Positions 1 through 9,621 of a stretch of 64,000 nt of DNA are shown piece by piece. The notes beneath the pieces were generated by a model that was not told where the DNA came from, searched no databases, and was given only the letters and a program-made list of their open reading frames with translations. Every line of letters begins with the position of its first letter. Position 1 is the stretch's first letter. The DNA comes from RPQJ01 sp963726665 (lineage in GTDB: Bacteria > Pseudomonadota > Gammaproteobacteria > Steroidobacterales > Steroidobacteraceae): assembly GCA_963726665.1 (NCBI GenBank), contig CAVSDW010000019.1, positions 124,001-188,000 of the forward strand. The letters run 5' to 3'. Both the position numbers and the translations under genes were made by a program.

Positions 1-1337
1 CCCGGGACAGTGAACTGCTTGGCGCGCTCGAGCGTGAGCTGGCCCTCGGGCGTGTCGCGGGTGATGGTCGAACCGGCGCCGATCGTGGAACCGGCGCCGA
101 CCTTCACCGGCGCCACCAGCATGGTGCCGGAGCCGATGAACGCGCCGTCGCCGATTTCCGTGCGCCACTTGTTCACGCCATCGTAGTTGCAGGTGATGGT
201 GCCCGCACCGACGTTCACCTTCTCCCCGACCGTGGTGTCGCCGAGGTAGGTGAGGTGGTTCGCCTTGCTGCCAGCGCCCAGTACGCTGTTTTTCACCTCG
301 ACGAAATTGCCGATGTGCACGCCGGCAGCGAGCTGTGACGAGGGCCTGAAGCGGGCGAAGGGCCCGATGTTGCAGTTTCGCCCGATGAGCGCGCGGTCGA
401 TCACGCAGTTGGCGAAGACCTGCGTGTCGTCGCCGATCTCGGAATCGCGGATCATCACGTTGGGCCCGATGCGCACGCGATCGCCGAGCTTCACCGTACC
501 CTCGAACACCGCGTTCACGTCGATGTAGACGTCGCGACCGACGCTGACCGGCCCGCGCGCGTCGAATCGCGCGGGATCCACGATGGTGGCGCCCGCGAGC
601 ATCAGCTCGTCTGCCCGCCTGCGGCGGTAGGCCGCCTCGAGCTCGGCGAGCTGCAGCTTGTCGTTCACGCCGAGCACCTCGGTCGCGGTGGGCGCGATCA
701 CGGCGCGCACCTTGAGGCCGCTCCTGACGGCCGCGACGATGACGTCGGTGAGGTAGTACTCGCCCTGCGCGTTGTCGTTCTTGAGCGAGGCGAGCCAGTG
801 GCGCAGGCGGCCCGCCGGCGCGCACATGACCCCCGAGTTGCACTCGTGGATCGCGCGCTCCTTCGTGTTCGCGTCCTTGTGCTCGACGATGCGCACGACG
901 TTGCCCGCCCCGTCGCGCACGACGCGGCCGTAGCCCGTGGGATCCGGCAGCAGAACGCTCAGGATCGAGATCGCGCCCTCGCCGGCCTCGGCGACGAGTC
1001 GCGCCAGGGTCTCGGTCTGCACCATCGGCACGTCGCCATAGAGGACCAGCACGAGGTGGTCGTCGGGCACCTGGGGCATGGCCTGTGCCACCGCGTGGCC
1101 GGTGCCGTGCTGCTCGGCCTGCAGCACCCAGCGCACCTCGGTGCCCGGAAACGCCGCAGGGACCTGCTCGCCGCCGTGGCCGTAGACCACACAGGTCGCC
1201 GCCGCCTCGAGGCCGCGCGCGGCGTCGAGCACGTGCCCGAGCAGCGGCTTGCCCGCCAGGGGCTGCAGCACCTTGGGCAGGTCGGACTTCATGCGCTTGC
1301 CCTGGCCGGCGGCCAGGATCACCACGGAAAGGGTCAT
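1..1337 (-). CDS. glmU: Bifunctional UDP-GlcNAc pyrophosphorylase / glucosamine-1-phosphate acetyltransferase, 3' end outside window
   Basis: GlmU acetylates glucosamine-1-phosphate and then uridylates it to UDP-GlcNAc, the cytoplasmic precursor of peptidoglycan and LPS. Translating the minus strand from the ATG at 1337 gives 445 complete residues before the window ends. The N-terminal uridyltransferase domain opens with the nucleotide-binding signature LAAGQGKRMKSDLPKVL. The C-terminal half is a left-handed beta-helix of hexapeptide repeats, with the acetyltransferase stretch GAGTITCNYDG near the end. E. coli GlmU has 456 residues, so only about ten are missing. It lies downstream of atpC in the order typical of gammaproteobacteria. 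The broken gene and terminator at 1512-2012 separate it from the atp operon, so it probably has its own promoter. Confidence 0.95.
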   Translation of the reverse strand, partial: MTLSVVILAAGQGKRMKSDLPKVLQPLAGKPLLGHVLDAARGLEAAATCVVYGHGGEQVPAAFPGTEVRWVLQAEQHGTGHAVAQAMPQVPDDHLVLVLYGDVPMVQTETLARLVAEAGEGAISILSVLLPDPTGYGRVVRDGAGNVVRIVEHKDANTKERAIHECNSGVMCAPAGRLRHWLASLKNDNAQGEYYLTDVIVAAVRSGLKVRAVIAPTATEVLGVNDKLQLAELEAAYRRRRADELMLAGATIVDPARFDARGPVSVGRDVYIDVNAVFEGTVKLGDRVRIGPNVMIRDSEIGDDTQVFANCVIDRALIGRNCNIGPFARFRPSSQLAAGVHIGNFVEVKNSVLGAGSKANHLTYLGDTTVGEKVNVGAGTITCNYDGVNKWRTEIGDGAFIGSGTMLVAPVKVGAGSTIGAGSTITRDTPEGQLTLERAKQFTVP

Positions 1338-1511
1338 GTGCGGGTCCGGCGCTGTTGGTTGCGCGTCATTGTACCGAAGCTGCCTCCGCGATCGTCCGAC
1401 TACCGCATTGTGGCGTGCCCGCCCCTGCCGCCCGGCGTAGACTGCGCCGCACGGGGCGTCTGCCCCGCAACAATCAGCGCGGCGCGAACCGCGCGTTACA
1501 GGGGAGAAGAA

Positions 1512-1955
1512 ATGAAGTTCAGAATCGCGCGCTGGCGCGCTGCCGGCTGTTGACGATGGTGTCGCTCACCGGATCCGCGATCGCTGCTGACCACGCCTAC
1601 ATCCAGGGCGCTGTGTCGGTGGTTTCCTCGATCAAGGTCATGCGGCCAGATGGATGCCTACATGAACTGGCTGCAGAGCGGCTGGAAGAAGGGCATGGAA
1701 GCGCAGAAGGCGGCCGGCATCGTCCTCGACTACCACGTCTACTCGACCCGGGCACGCACTCCGGACGATCCTGACGTCTACCTCGTCGTCACCTACAAGA
1801 ACATGGCTGCCTTCGACGGCATGCAGGACAGGGTCGATCCGGTCATGGAGAAGGCGTTCGGCTCCCAGGACCAGCAGACCCAGGCGAACGTCGAGCGCGG
1901 CAAGATTCGGACGGTACTCGGCACCGAGCTGATCCGCGAGCTCGTGCTCAAGTAA
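1512..1955 (+). pseudogene. Small secreted protein of unknown function, frame broken twice
   Basis: The ATG at 1512, preceded by a GGGGAGAAGA ribosome-binding site, opens a frame (MKFRIARWRAAG) that stops at 1553. The rest of a signal peptide (LLTMVSLTGSAIAADHAY) continues in a second frame from about 1547. The mature part returns to the first frame near 1641 and runs to 1955; the stretch from the in-frame ATG at 1650 alone would encode 101 residues. One missing base near 1546 and one extra base near 1640 would restore a protein of about 147 residues with a cleavable signal. I do not recognise the family; YLVVTYKNMAAFDGM resembles a strand-helix unit of small dimeric alpha/beta barrel proteins, which is only a guess. 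A good terminator follows. Either a decayed gene or two sequencing indels. Confidence 0.55.
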
Positions 1956-1983
1956 GGCGGGATTTCGGCCTCGCCGAAACTGG

Positions 1984-2012
1984 AAGGGCCCGCAGTGCGG
2001 GCCCTTTCTTTT
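1984..2012 (+). terminator. Rho-independent terminator
   Basis: A perfect 10-bp stem (1984-1993 with 1997-2006, core GGGCCCGC/GCGGGCCC) closed by a 3-nt loop is followed by TTTCTTTT. It lies 28 bp after the stop of the plus-strand gene ending at 1955 and just beyond the end of the minus-strand atp operon, so it may also stop transcripts from that side, although the T-tract faces the plus direction. Confidence 0.8.
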
Positions 2013-2034
2013 CGCGTCTCATGCAGTCTCTGCA

Positions 2035-2074
2035 GGGACAGTCCCCTTCGGGGACAGTCCCTCTGGACAGTCCC
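2035..2074. repeat. GGGGACAGTCCC palindromic repeat cluster at the atpC stop codon
   Basis: Three copies of a GGGACAGTCCC-type near-palindrome lie at 2035-2046, 2050-2061 and 2065-2074; the first two are joined by TTCG so that GTCCCC and GGGGAC can form a hairpin. The third copy abuts and shares its last base with the atpC stop codon (2074-2076). Related sequences occur at 14582, 15812, 43017 and 57690. The spacing and placement at gene ends resemble REP elements. Confidence 0.7.
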
Positions 2075-2496
2075 TAGCCGTGCTTCTTGCGCAGTTTCTG
2101 GATCGCCTTCAGCTGCTCGCTGATCACCGCGAGCTCGGCCTCGGCGGTGGCGATTTCCTGCTTCTCGGTGCGGGCGCGGACGGCTTCCTCGGCCGACTTC
2201 TTGGCCTCGAGCACCTTGGCCTCGTCGAGGTCCGCGGCACGGATCGCCGTGTCCGAGAGGACGTTGATGTGGTGCGGCTGCACCTCGAGGATGCCGCCCT
2301 GCACCCACACCATCTCCTCTTCTTCCTTGCCCGGGACCTTGATGCGCACCGTGCCCGACTTGATCTGGGTGATCAGCGGAGCGTGGCGCGGGTAGATGCC
2401 GAGCTCGCCCATGATGCCTGGCAGCACCACGAACTCCGCTTCGCCGGAGTAGATGGACTCCTCGGCGCTGACGACATCGATGTGGATGGTGGACAT
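2074..2496 (-). CDS. atpC: ATP synthase F1 subunit epsilon
   Basis: Epsilon belongs to the central stalk of F1 and couples rotation to catalysis; it can also inhibit ATP hydrolysis. The 140-residue product has the usual N-terminal beta-sandwich (MSTIHIDVVSAEESIYSGEA, then VVLPGIMGELGIYPRHAPL) and a C-terminal helical hairpin rich in Ala, Glu and Lys. Length matches the bacterial family (about 139). It starts 8 bp after the atpD stop and is the last gene of the operon. Its stop codon touches a GGACAGTCCC repeat, so the last residues could have been altered by that element, although the C-terminal AIQKLRKKHG looks normal. Confidence 0.97.
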   Translation of the reverse strand: MSTIHIDVVSAEESIYSGEAEFVVLPGIMGELGIYPRHAPLITQIKSGTVRIKVPGKEEEEMVWVQGGILEVQPHHINVLSDTAIRAADLDEAKVLEAKKSAEEAVRARTEKQEIATAEAELAVISEQLKAIQKLRKKHG

Positions 2497-2504
2497 CGTG
2501 GTTC

Positions 2505-3932
2505 CTACTGCATCTTCTTCGCTTTCTCGACGGCCTCTTCGATGCTGCCGACCATGTAGAACGCCTGCTCGGGCAGGTGGTCGTACTCGCCGGCCACGAT
2601 CGCCTTGAAGCCGCGGATCGTGTCCTTGAGCGACACGAACTTGCCGGGCGAGCCCGTGAACACTTCGGCCACGTGGAACGGCTGCGACAGGAAGCGCTGG
2701 ATCTTGCGCGCGCGGGCCACGGCGAGCTTGTCCTCGGGCGACAGCTCGTCCATGCCGAGGATCGCGATGATGTCGCGCAGTTCCTTGTAACGCTGCAGCA
2801 CGGCCTGCACCGCGCGAGTCGTCTCGTAGTGCTCTTCGCCGACGACGTGCGGGTCGACCTGGCGCGAGGTCGAGTCGAGCGGGTCCACCGACGGGTAGAT
2901 GCCGAGTGCCGCGATGTCGCGCGACAGCACGACGGTGGCATCGAGGTGCCCGAACGTGGTCGCCGGAGAAGGATCGGTCAGGTCGTCCGCGGGGACGTAC
3001 ACGGCCTGGATCGACGTGATCGAGCCGACCTTCGTCGAGGTGATGCGCTCCTGGAGGCGGCCCATTTCCTCGGCCAGCGTCGGCTGGTAGCCCACCGCCG
3101 AGGGCATGCGCCCGAGCAGCGCCGACACCTCGGTGCCCGCCAGCGTGAAGCGGTAGATGTTGTCGATGAAGAACAGGATGTCGCGGCCTTCGTCGCGGAA
3201 ACTCTCGGCCATGGTGAGGCCGGTGAGTGCGACGCGCAGGCGGTTGCCCGGCGGCTCGTTCATCTGGCCGAACACCATCGCCACCTTCGACTGGCTCAGG
3301 TCCTCCTGCACGATGACCTTCGCCTCGGACATCTCGTGGTAGAAGTCGTTGCCCTCGCGGGTGCGCTCGCCGACGCCCGCGAACACCGACAGGCCCGAGT
3401 GCTGCGTCGCGATGTTGTTGATCAGCTCCAGCATGGTCACGGTCTTGCCCACGCCGGCGCCGCCGAAGAGACCGATCTTGCCGCCCTTGGCGAACGGGCA
3501 GATCAGGTCGATGACCTTGATGCCGGTCTCGAGGAGTTCCACCGACGGCGACAGCTCTTCGAACTTCGGCGCGAGCTGGTGGATGGCGCGGCGATCCTTC
3601 GACTGGATCGGGCCGCGCTCGTCGATCGGGCGCCCGAGCACGTCCATGACGCGGCCGAGCACGCCGGGACCCACCGGCACCGAGATCGCCGCGCCGGTGT
3701 TGCGCACCTTCATGCCGCGCTGCAGGCCGTCGGAGGAGCCGAGCGCGATGGTGCGGACGACGCCGTCGCCGAGCTGCTGCTCGACCTCGAAGGTGAGGCC
3801 CTTCTCGGCCAGCGTGCTGCCGCTGTCCTCGAGGACGAGCGCGTCGTAGATCCTTGGCATCGCGTCGCGCGGGAACTCGATGTCGATGACCGCGCCGATG
3901 GTCTGGACGATGGTGCCGTGAGCTTGTGACAT
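2505..3932 (-). CDS. atpD: ATP synthase F1 subunit beta
   Basis: Catalytic subunit of F1-ATPase. The 475-residue product carries the Walker A motif GGAGVGKT at residues 157-164 and the signature SALLGRMPSAVGYQPTLAEE near residue 265. Length is slightly above the 460 usual in E. coli. The ATG at 3932 is the only sensible start, since the conserved N-terminal beta-barrel begins at once (GTIVQTIGAVIDIEF). The gap to atpG upstream (3933-3996) is longer than others in the operon because it contains a dispersed GCGGATAGC-type repeat. Confidence 0.98.
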   Translation of the reverse strand: MSQAHGTIVQTIGAVIDIEFPRDAMPRIYDALVLEDSGSTLAEKGLTFEVEQQLGDGVVRTIALGSSDGLQRGMKVRNTGAAISVPVGPGVLGRVMDVLGRPIDERGPIQSKDRRAIHQLAPKFEELSPSVELLETGIKVIDLICPFAKGGKIGLFGGAGVGKTVTMLELINNIATQHSGLSVFAGVGERTREGNDFYHEMSEAKVIVQEDLSQSKVAMVFGQMNEPPGNRLRVALTGLTMAESFRDEGRDILFFIDNIYRFTLAGTEVSALLGRMPSAVGYQPTLAEEMGRLQERITSTKVGSITSIQAVYVPADDLTDPSPATTFGHLDATVVLSRDIAALGIYPSVDPLDSTSRQVDPHVVGEEHYETTRAVQAVLQRYKELRDIIAILGMDELSPEDKLAVARARKIQRFLSQPFHVAEVFTGSPGKFVSLKDTIRGFKAIVAGEYDHLPEQAFYMVGSIEEAVEKAKKMQ

Positions 3933-3950
3933 GACGTTTGCCTGGAGGAA

Positions 3951-3982
3951 AGTGATTAGTGACTAGCGGATAGCGGATAGCA
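3951..3982. repeat. Dispersed TAGTGATTAGCGGATAGCGGATAGC-type repeat, copy 1
   Basis: The stretch AGTGATTAGTGACTAG then GCGGATAGCGGATAGCA lies between atpD and atpG inside the operon. A close copy, with the two TGATTAG/TGACTAG units exchanged in order, occurs at 30862-30892 between acuI and the MBL hydrolase gene. Internally it is built from short tandem units (TGAnTAG and GCGGATA). Confidence 0.75.
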
Positions 3983-3996
3983 AGCAGAACACAGCA

Positions 3997-4890
3997 CTAC
4001 ACGGCGGCCGCGCCGCCGACGATCTCCGAGAGTTCCTTGGTGATCGCGGCCTGGCGGGTCTTGTTGTAGATGAGCTGCAGCTCCTCGATGATGTTCTGCG
4101 CGTTGTCGGATGCCGCCTTCATGGCGACCATGCGTGCCGACTGCTCGGAGGCGATGTTCTCCGCCGCGGCCTGGTACACGAAGGTCTCCAGGTAGCGCAC
4201 GAGCAGCTCGTCGAGCACCGACTTCGCGTCGGGCTCGTAGAGGTAGTCCCAGTTGCCCTCGCCGACCTTGTCGTCGGCCAGCGAGCCGCCGTCCGGGGTC
4301 TGCCACTCCTTCGGGATCGGGATCATGGTTACGTGGATCGGCTCCTGCTTCATCGTGTTGACGAAGCGGTTCGAGTAGAGGTGCACCTCGTCGATGCGCC
4401 CCTCCCGGTAGCCGTCGATCAGCATCTTGACGGGGCCGATCAGCCGCTCGAGCGACGGGCGGTCGCCGTAGTTCACGACCTGCGAGACGATCTTGCCGCC
4501 CATGCGGTTCACGAAGCCGAAGCCCTTGTTGCCGATCGTGCAGTACTCGGCCTCGATGCCCTGGGCGAGCCACTCCTTGTGCTGGTTCAGCATCAGGCGC
4601 AGCAGGTTCGTGTTCAGGCCGCCGCAGAGTCCCTTGTCCGTGGTGATCAGGATCGCGCCGACGCGGTTCACCTTCTCCCGGCGCGACAGCAGGTCGTGCC
4701 GGTACTCGGAGTTGGCGCGCGCGGCGTGCATGGCGATGGAAAGGATCCGCTGGGCGTACGGGCGCCCCGCGCGCATCCGGTCCTGCGCCTTCTTCATCTT
4801 GGACGCAGAGACCATCTCCATCGCCTTGGTGATCTTGCGCGTGCCCTGCACGCTCTTGATCTTGAGGCGGATTTCCTTGGTGCCTGGCAT
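3997..4890 (-). CDS. atpG: ATP synthase F1 subunit gamma
   Basis: Gamma is the rotating central shaft of F1. The 297-residue product begins with the conserved helix MPGTKEIRLKIKSVQGTRKI, which packs inside the alpha3beta3 ring, carries TDKGLCGGLNTNLLR in the middle, and ends with a long C-terminal helix (ARMVAMKAASDNAQNII). Length is close to the family norm of 286-290. It starts 19 bp after the atpA stop. Conserved N- and C-terminal helices and operon position leave little doubt. Confidence 0.97.
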   Translation of the reverse strand: MPGTKEIRLKIKSVQGTRKITKAMEMVSASKMKKAQDRMRAGRPYAQRILSIAMHAARANSEYRHDLLSRREKVNRVGAILITTDKGLCGGLNTNLLRLMLNQHKEWLAQGIEAEYCTIGNKGFGFVNRMGGKIVSQVVNYGDRPSLERLIGPVKMLIDGYREGRIDEVHLYSNRFVNTMKQEPIHVTMIPIPKEWQTPDGGSLADDKVGEGNWDYLYEPDAKSVLDELLVRYLETFVYQAAAENIASEQSARMVAMKAASDNAQNIIEELQLIYNKTRQAAITKELSEIVGGAAAV

Positions 4891-4909
4891 GAGTGCTCCC
4901 GAAGTCCGG

Positions 4910-6451
<1,542 letters not shown>

Positions 6452-6506
6452 GTCTGCTTTCCTCTGCGCGCCGTAGCCGTGGTCGCGGCCGGGCCTGGAT
6501 GAATTC

Positions 6507-7043
6507 TCAGTCGGTCAGTTCAGTTTCGAGCCGTTCGAGCCGTCCCTTGAGCGAGCCGTCGATCAGGAGGTCCCCCGAGCGTACGACCGCGCCGCCGATC
6601 AGCGCCGGGTCGACCGTGCAATGCAATCGCACGTCGCGGCGCAGTCGCTTGCGCAGGGCGGCCGCAAGTCGCTCCTTCTGGCGCTCGTCGAGTTGCGCGG
6701 CGGAGACGACCTCGGCGTCCGCGACGTTCTCGGCCTCGGCCTTGAGCTCCTCGAACTGCGTTGCGATCTCCGGCAGGAAATCGAGGCGCCCGTTTTCGCG
6801 CAGCAGCGCCAGGAAGGCCTGTCCATGCGCGTCGATCGCGTCGCCGCAGATGCCGGTGACGAGTCCGGACAGGTCCGCACTCGTGATGCCGGGACTGCGT
6901 TCGAGCTGCTGGAACTCCTCGCTCGCCACCACGCCGCGCGCGGTCGCGAGCCAGCCGGACCACTCCGCCACGCGGCCGGCCTCGCTCGCGTACGCGAACG
7001 CTGCCCTGGCATAGGGTCTCGCTACAGTGGCTCTCTCGGCCAT
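6507..7043 (-). CDS. atpH: ATP synthase F1 subunit delta
   Basis: Delta joins the top of F1 to the b-subunit stator. The product has 178 residues, the normal size. It begins TVARPYARAAFAYA, the family's conserved N-terminal helix, and ends in a domain with the pattern VDPALIGGAVVRSGDLLIDGSLKGRL, typical of AtpH C-termini. It starts 34 bp downstream of the atpF stop. Confidence 0.96.
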   Translation of the reverse strand: MAERATVARPYARAAFAYASEAGRVAEWSGWLATARGVVASEEFQQLERSPGITSADLSGLVTGICGDAIDAHGQAFLALLRENGRLDFLPEIATQFEELKAEAENVADAEVVSAAQLDERQKERLAAALRKRLRRDVRLHCTVDPALIGGAVVRSGDLLIDGSLKGRLERLETELTD

Positions 7044-7077
7044 CAGTCGGTACTCCTGGTCGAGGGTGCCGCGGCCG

Positions 7078-7563
7078 TCAGGCCTTGGCGCCCTCGATCT
7101 CGGTGGCGAGCTTCTCGATCAGGTCGGCGTGCGCCTTCGGATCGATTTCGCGCTCGAGGAGCCGCGAGGCCCCGGCCACGGCCAGCTTCGCCACGTCCTT
7201 GCGGAGGGCGTCGCGCGCGCGGGCCTGTTCGAGCTGCACTTCCTGCCGCGCGTCACCGACGAGCCGCTGCCCCTCGGTCATCGCCGTGGCACGCGCCTCG
7301 TCGACGATCTCGTTCGAGCGGCGATTCGCCTGGTCGACGATCTTGAGCGCCTTCTCGCGCGCTTCGTTCACGATCACCGCAGCGTCGCCGTGCGACTTCT
7401 GCAGTTCCACCTGCCCACGCTCGGCAGCGGCCAGCCCCTCGGCGATCTTCTTCTGGCGGTCCTCGACGGCCTTCACCAGCGGCGGCCAGATCAACTTCCA
7501 GGAGAACCAGATCAGGAACAAGAACACCAACATCTGGCCGAGCAGCGTCGCATTGATATCCAT
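7078..7563 (-). CDS. atpF: ATP synthase F0 subunit b
   Basis: Subunit b forms the peripheral stator stalk. The 161-residue protein has a single N-terminal membrane segment (MDINATLLGQMLVFLFLIWF) followed by a long charged, alanine-rich helix (residues about 35-150) suited to dimeric coiled coil. Length matches E. coli AtpF (156). It starts 24 bp after atpE in the order B-E-F-H-A-G-D-C. Confidence 0.96.
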   Translation of the reverse strand: MDINATLLGQMLVFLFLIWFSWKLIWPPLVKAVEDRQKKIAEGLAAAERGQVELQKSHGDAAVIVNEAREKALKIVDQANRRSNEIVDEARATAMTEGQRLVGDARQEVQLEQARARDALRKDVAKLAVAGASRLLEREIDPKAHADLIEKLATEIEGAKA

Positions 7564-7587
7564 GACGACGTCCTCGCGTGGAGCCGG

Positions 7588-7860
7588 TTAACCGAACTTC
7601 GCGAGCAGCGGGTTCGCGAACGCGAAGAACATCGCGAGCGCCACGCCGATCAGGAACGCCGCGTCGATGAGGCCGGCAAGCAGGAACATGCGGGTCTGCA
7701 GCGTCGGGATCAGTTCCGGCTGGCGCGCGGCCGCCTCGAGGAACTTCGAGCCCATGATGCCGATGCCGATGCAGGCGCCGATGGCGCCCAGACCGATGAT
7801 CAGGCCGAGTGCGATCGCGGTGTAGCTCTGGACCTGTGCGATGAGCGCGAGGTTTTCCAT
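7588..7860 (-). CDS. atpE: ATP synthase F0 subunit c
   Basis: Subunit c makes the proton-driven rotor ring. The 90-residue protein starts at the ATG at 7860 (MENLALIAQVQ). It has two membrane hairpin helices joined by the polar loop ARQPEL (residues 45-50). The ion-carrying carboxylate is Asp66 in GLIDAAFLIG. The Na+-binding pattern is absent, so H+ coupling is expected. It is slightly longer at the N-terminus than E. coli AtpE (79). A purine-rich site (GGAGATTGAG) precedes the ATG. Confidence 0.96.
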   Translation of the reverse strand: MENLALIAQVQSYTAIALGLIIGLGAIGACIGIGIMGSKFLEAAARQPELIPTLQTRMFLLAGLIDAAFLIGVALAMFFAFANPLLAKFG

Positions 7861-7931
7861 CTCAATCTCCTGGCGGAATGTGCGGTTGCAGTAAACGGGA
7901 AAGGAATGAAGGGAGCTGCCGGCGTCCGTCC

Positions 7932-8747
7932 CTAGTGGTGCTCGGTGGCCATCGCGGTGTACACGACGGTGAGCATCGCGAAGATGAACGCTTGCAGCAC
8001 GATGATCAGGATGTGGAAGATCGCCCAGCCGGCGCCCATGAGGAGGTGGCCGAAGAAGCCGACCGTGCCGCCGATTGTCCACGTGAAGAAGCCGGCGCCG
8101 AGCAGCGCGATCAGCATGAACACCAGCTCGCCGGCATACATGTTGCCGAAGAGTCGCATCGCCAGTGAGACGGGCTTCGACAGCAGCTCGACCAGGTTCA
8201 GCAGGAAGTTCGGGATCCACAGCAGCGGGTTGGCACCGAACGGCGCGGTGAAGAGTTCGTGGACATACCCGCCCACACCCTTGGCCTTTACGCTGTAGAA
8301 GAGAACGACGGCCAGGACCGTCAGCGACATCGCGAACGTCGTGTTGGCGTCGGCCGTGGGCACCACGCGCCAGTAATGGATGCCGAACAGGCCCGTGACC
8401 TTGCCGGGCAGGTCGAGCGGCAGCAGGTCCATCGCGTTCATCAGGAACACCCACACGAAGATCGTGAGGGCCATCGGCGCGAGGAAGCTGCGATCGAGGT
8501 GAAAGACTTCCTTCACCGTGTTGTCGACCGCGTCGACGACGATCTCGATGAAAGCCTGCCATTTGCCGGGGACGCCGACCGTAGCCTTGCGTGCCGCCGA
8601 ATAGAAGATCGCAAGCGTGACCAGGCCCAGCAGCACCGACATGACGATCGTGTCGACGTGGAAGGACCAGAACCCCTTGCCGACCGTGAGGTGGGTCAGG
8701 TGGTGGGTGATGTATTCGGTGCTGTTTGCGGGAGCTTCGCCGGCCAT
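7932..8747 (-). CDS. atpB: ATP synthase F0 subunit a
   Basis: Subunit a provides the two proton half-channels next to the c ring. The 271-residue product has about five to six membrane segments. The helix carrying the essential arginine reads LSKPVSLAMRLFGNMYAGEL, with the Arg in AMRLFGN, and the last helices carry ILIIVLQAFIFAMLTVVYT. Length equals the gammaproteobacterial norm. It overlaps the atpI region by a 1-bp gap. Confidence 0.97.
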   Translation of the reverse strand: MAGEAPANSTEYITHHLTHLTVGKGFWSFHVDTIVMSVLLGLVTLAIFYSAARKATVGVPGKWQAFIEIVVDAVDNTVKEVFHLDRSFLAPMALTIFVWVFLMNAMDLLPLDLPGKVTGLFGIHYWRVVPTADANTTFAMSLTVLAVVLFYSVKAKGVGGYVHELFTAPFGANPLLWIPNFLLNLVELLSKPVSLAMRLFGNMYAGELVFMLIALLGAGFFTWTIGGTVGFFGHLLMGAGWAIFHILIIVLQAFIFAMLTVVYTAMATEHH

Positions 8748-8748
8748 T

Positions 8749-9162
8749 TCAGTCTGCCACTCCGACCGTTCGTTTCGTTTTCCGTACGCCCACCCGGGCG
8801 GCCGCGAACCAGTATCCGATGAAGGTCGCCGCGTACGCCGCGATGAGCGGCACCGCCTCGACCTTCGGTGACCGGAGCGCCACCACGAGCGCCGCGATGG
8901 TGAAGAGCACCTTCACGAGCCAGCCCGAGAAGAAGCTCAAGGCCACCCGCTCGACGCCTGCCCCGTCCCCGTGGCGCAGCATCGCGAAGGCCATCAAAGC
9001 CGTCGCAGCCGCGCCGATCCCCGTCCCCACGAGCGCCGATTCCGCCGCTCGCGTGCCCCATCCGGCGAGGCAGGCGATCGCGATGACCGCCCCGAGCAGG
9101 ACCTGGCCCAGAACGACGGCCAGCGCCTGGCGCCGGCCAACCTGGACTTCGAGGTTGCTCAA
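8749..9162 (-). CDS. atpI: ATP synthase accessory protein I
   Basis: AtpI is a small membrane protein encoded first in many atp operons; it helps c-ring assembly or Mg2+ supply. The 137-residue product shows four hydrophobic segments (for example VVLGQVLLGAVIAIACLAGW) and ends in basic residues (VRKTKRTVGVAD). The best start I see is a TTG at 9162, preceded by GGTGAGGAC; no ATG lies close by, so the N-terminus is uncertain. It is 1 bp from atpB. Confidence 0.8.
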   Translation of the reverse strand: MSNLEVQVGRRQALAVVLGQVLLGAVIAIACLAGWGTRAAESALVGTGIGAAATALMAFAMLRHGDGAGVERVALSFFSGWLVKVLFTIAALVVALRSPKVEAVPLIAAYAATFIGYWFAAARVGVRKTKRTVGVAD

Positions 9163-9186
9163 GTCCTCACCAAATCTCCGGGCAAC

Positions 9187-9229
9187 AAAAAAGCCACGTC
9201 ATGTGCCGGGCACTCCGGCCACGGGTGGC
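9187..9229 (-). terminator. Terminator-like hairpin in the leader of the atp operon
   Basis: On the minus strand GCCAC (9225-9229) pairs with GTGGC (9193-9197), with an inner GCCGG/CCGGC stem, followed by six T residues (9192-9187). It lies 25 bp upstream of atpI and downstream of the candidate atp promoter at 9289-9318. It could end transcripts from parAB, or act as an attenuator or partial terminator for the atp operon. Confidence 0.6.
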
Positions 9230-9288
9230 GATTCGTACCGTTACCCGGGCCGCTCACGCCTCACCGCGTGGCCTCCGGAAGGCCGACG

Positions 9289-9318
9289 ATTATATCGGGT
9301 CTTTTTGCAGTGCTTCAA
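9289..9318 (-). promoter_or_regulatory. Candidate sigma-70 promoter of the atp operon
   Basis: On the minus strand a perfect TATAAT (9294-9289) is preceded, at 18 bp, by TTGAAG (9318-9313), which matches four of six bases of TTGACA. Transcription would start near 9282, giving a leader of about 120 nt before atpI that contains the hairpin at 9187-9229. Confidence 0.6.
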
Positions 9319-9621
9319 TCAAGCGCATGCCTGCGGAAAACCGAGGCTTGCCTGCCCGCGAGGATGCGCGTCGGGAACACGACTGCCGCTGCTCGTGCCC
9401 TGCAGCAATCTCCGCGCCTCAGCTGGGCATCAGCTGGGCGGCGTCGCGACCGGCAGCGGTCACCAGTCTATGCTTTAGAGATTCGTTACAAAATAATTGC
9501 CTGCGCTGTAAATTCGACAAGTCTCTAACCTAACCAGATAGCTGAACTTGATTATATCGGACATGCGCTGAATCGACCAGCGCGCGCTTCGACACCACGC
9601 CCGCGAGCCGGCGGGATCCCG
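9319..9621. other. Intergenic region between parB and the atp operon promoter
   Basis: No credible gene is seen. The part at 9475-9560 is strikingly AT-rich. It contains a 7-bp inverted repeat TTAGAGA (9475-9481) / TCTCTAA (9522-9528) and a second minus-strand TATAAT (9556-9551) in the same context, GATTATATCGG, as the candidate atp promoter. It may hold a second promoter or a short RNA; nothing decisive is visible. Confidence 0.4.

Noticed and set aside
8073..8090. CCACGTGAAG in atpB as a third parS site.
   Set aside because: Only the central CCACGTG matches; the outer arms are not palindromic, unlike the two sites in recF.
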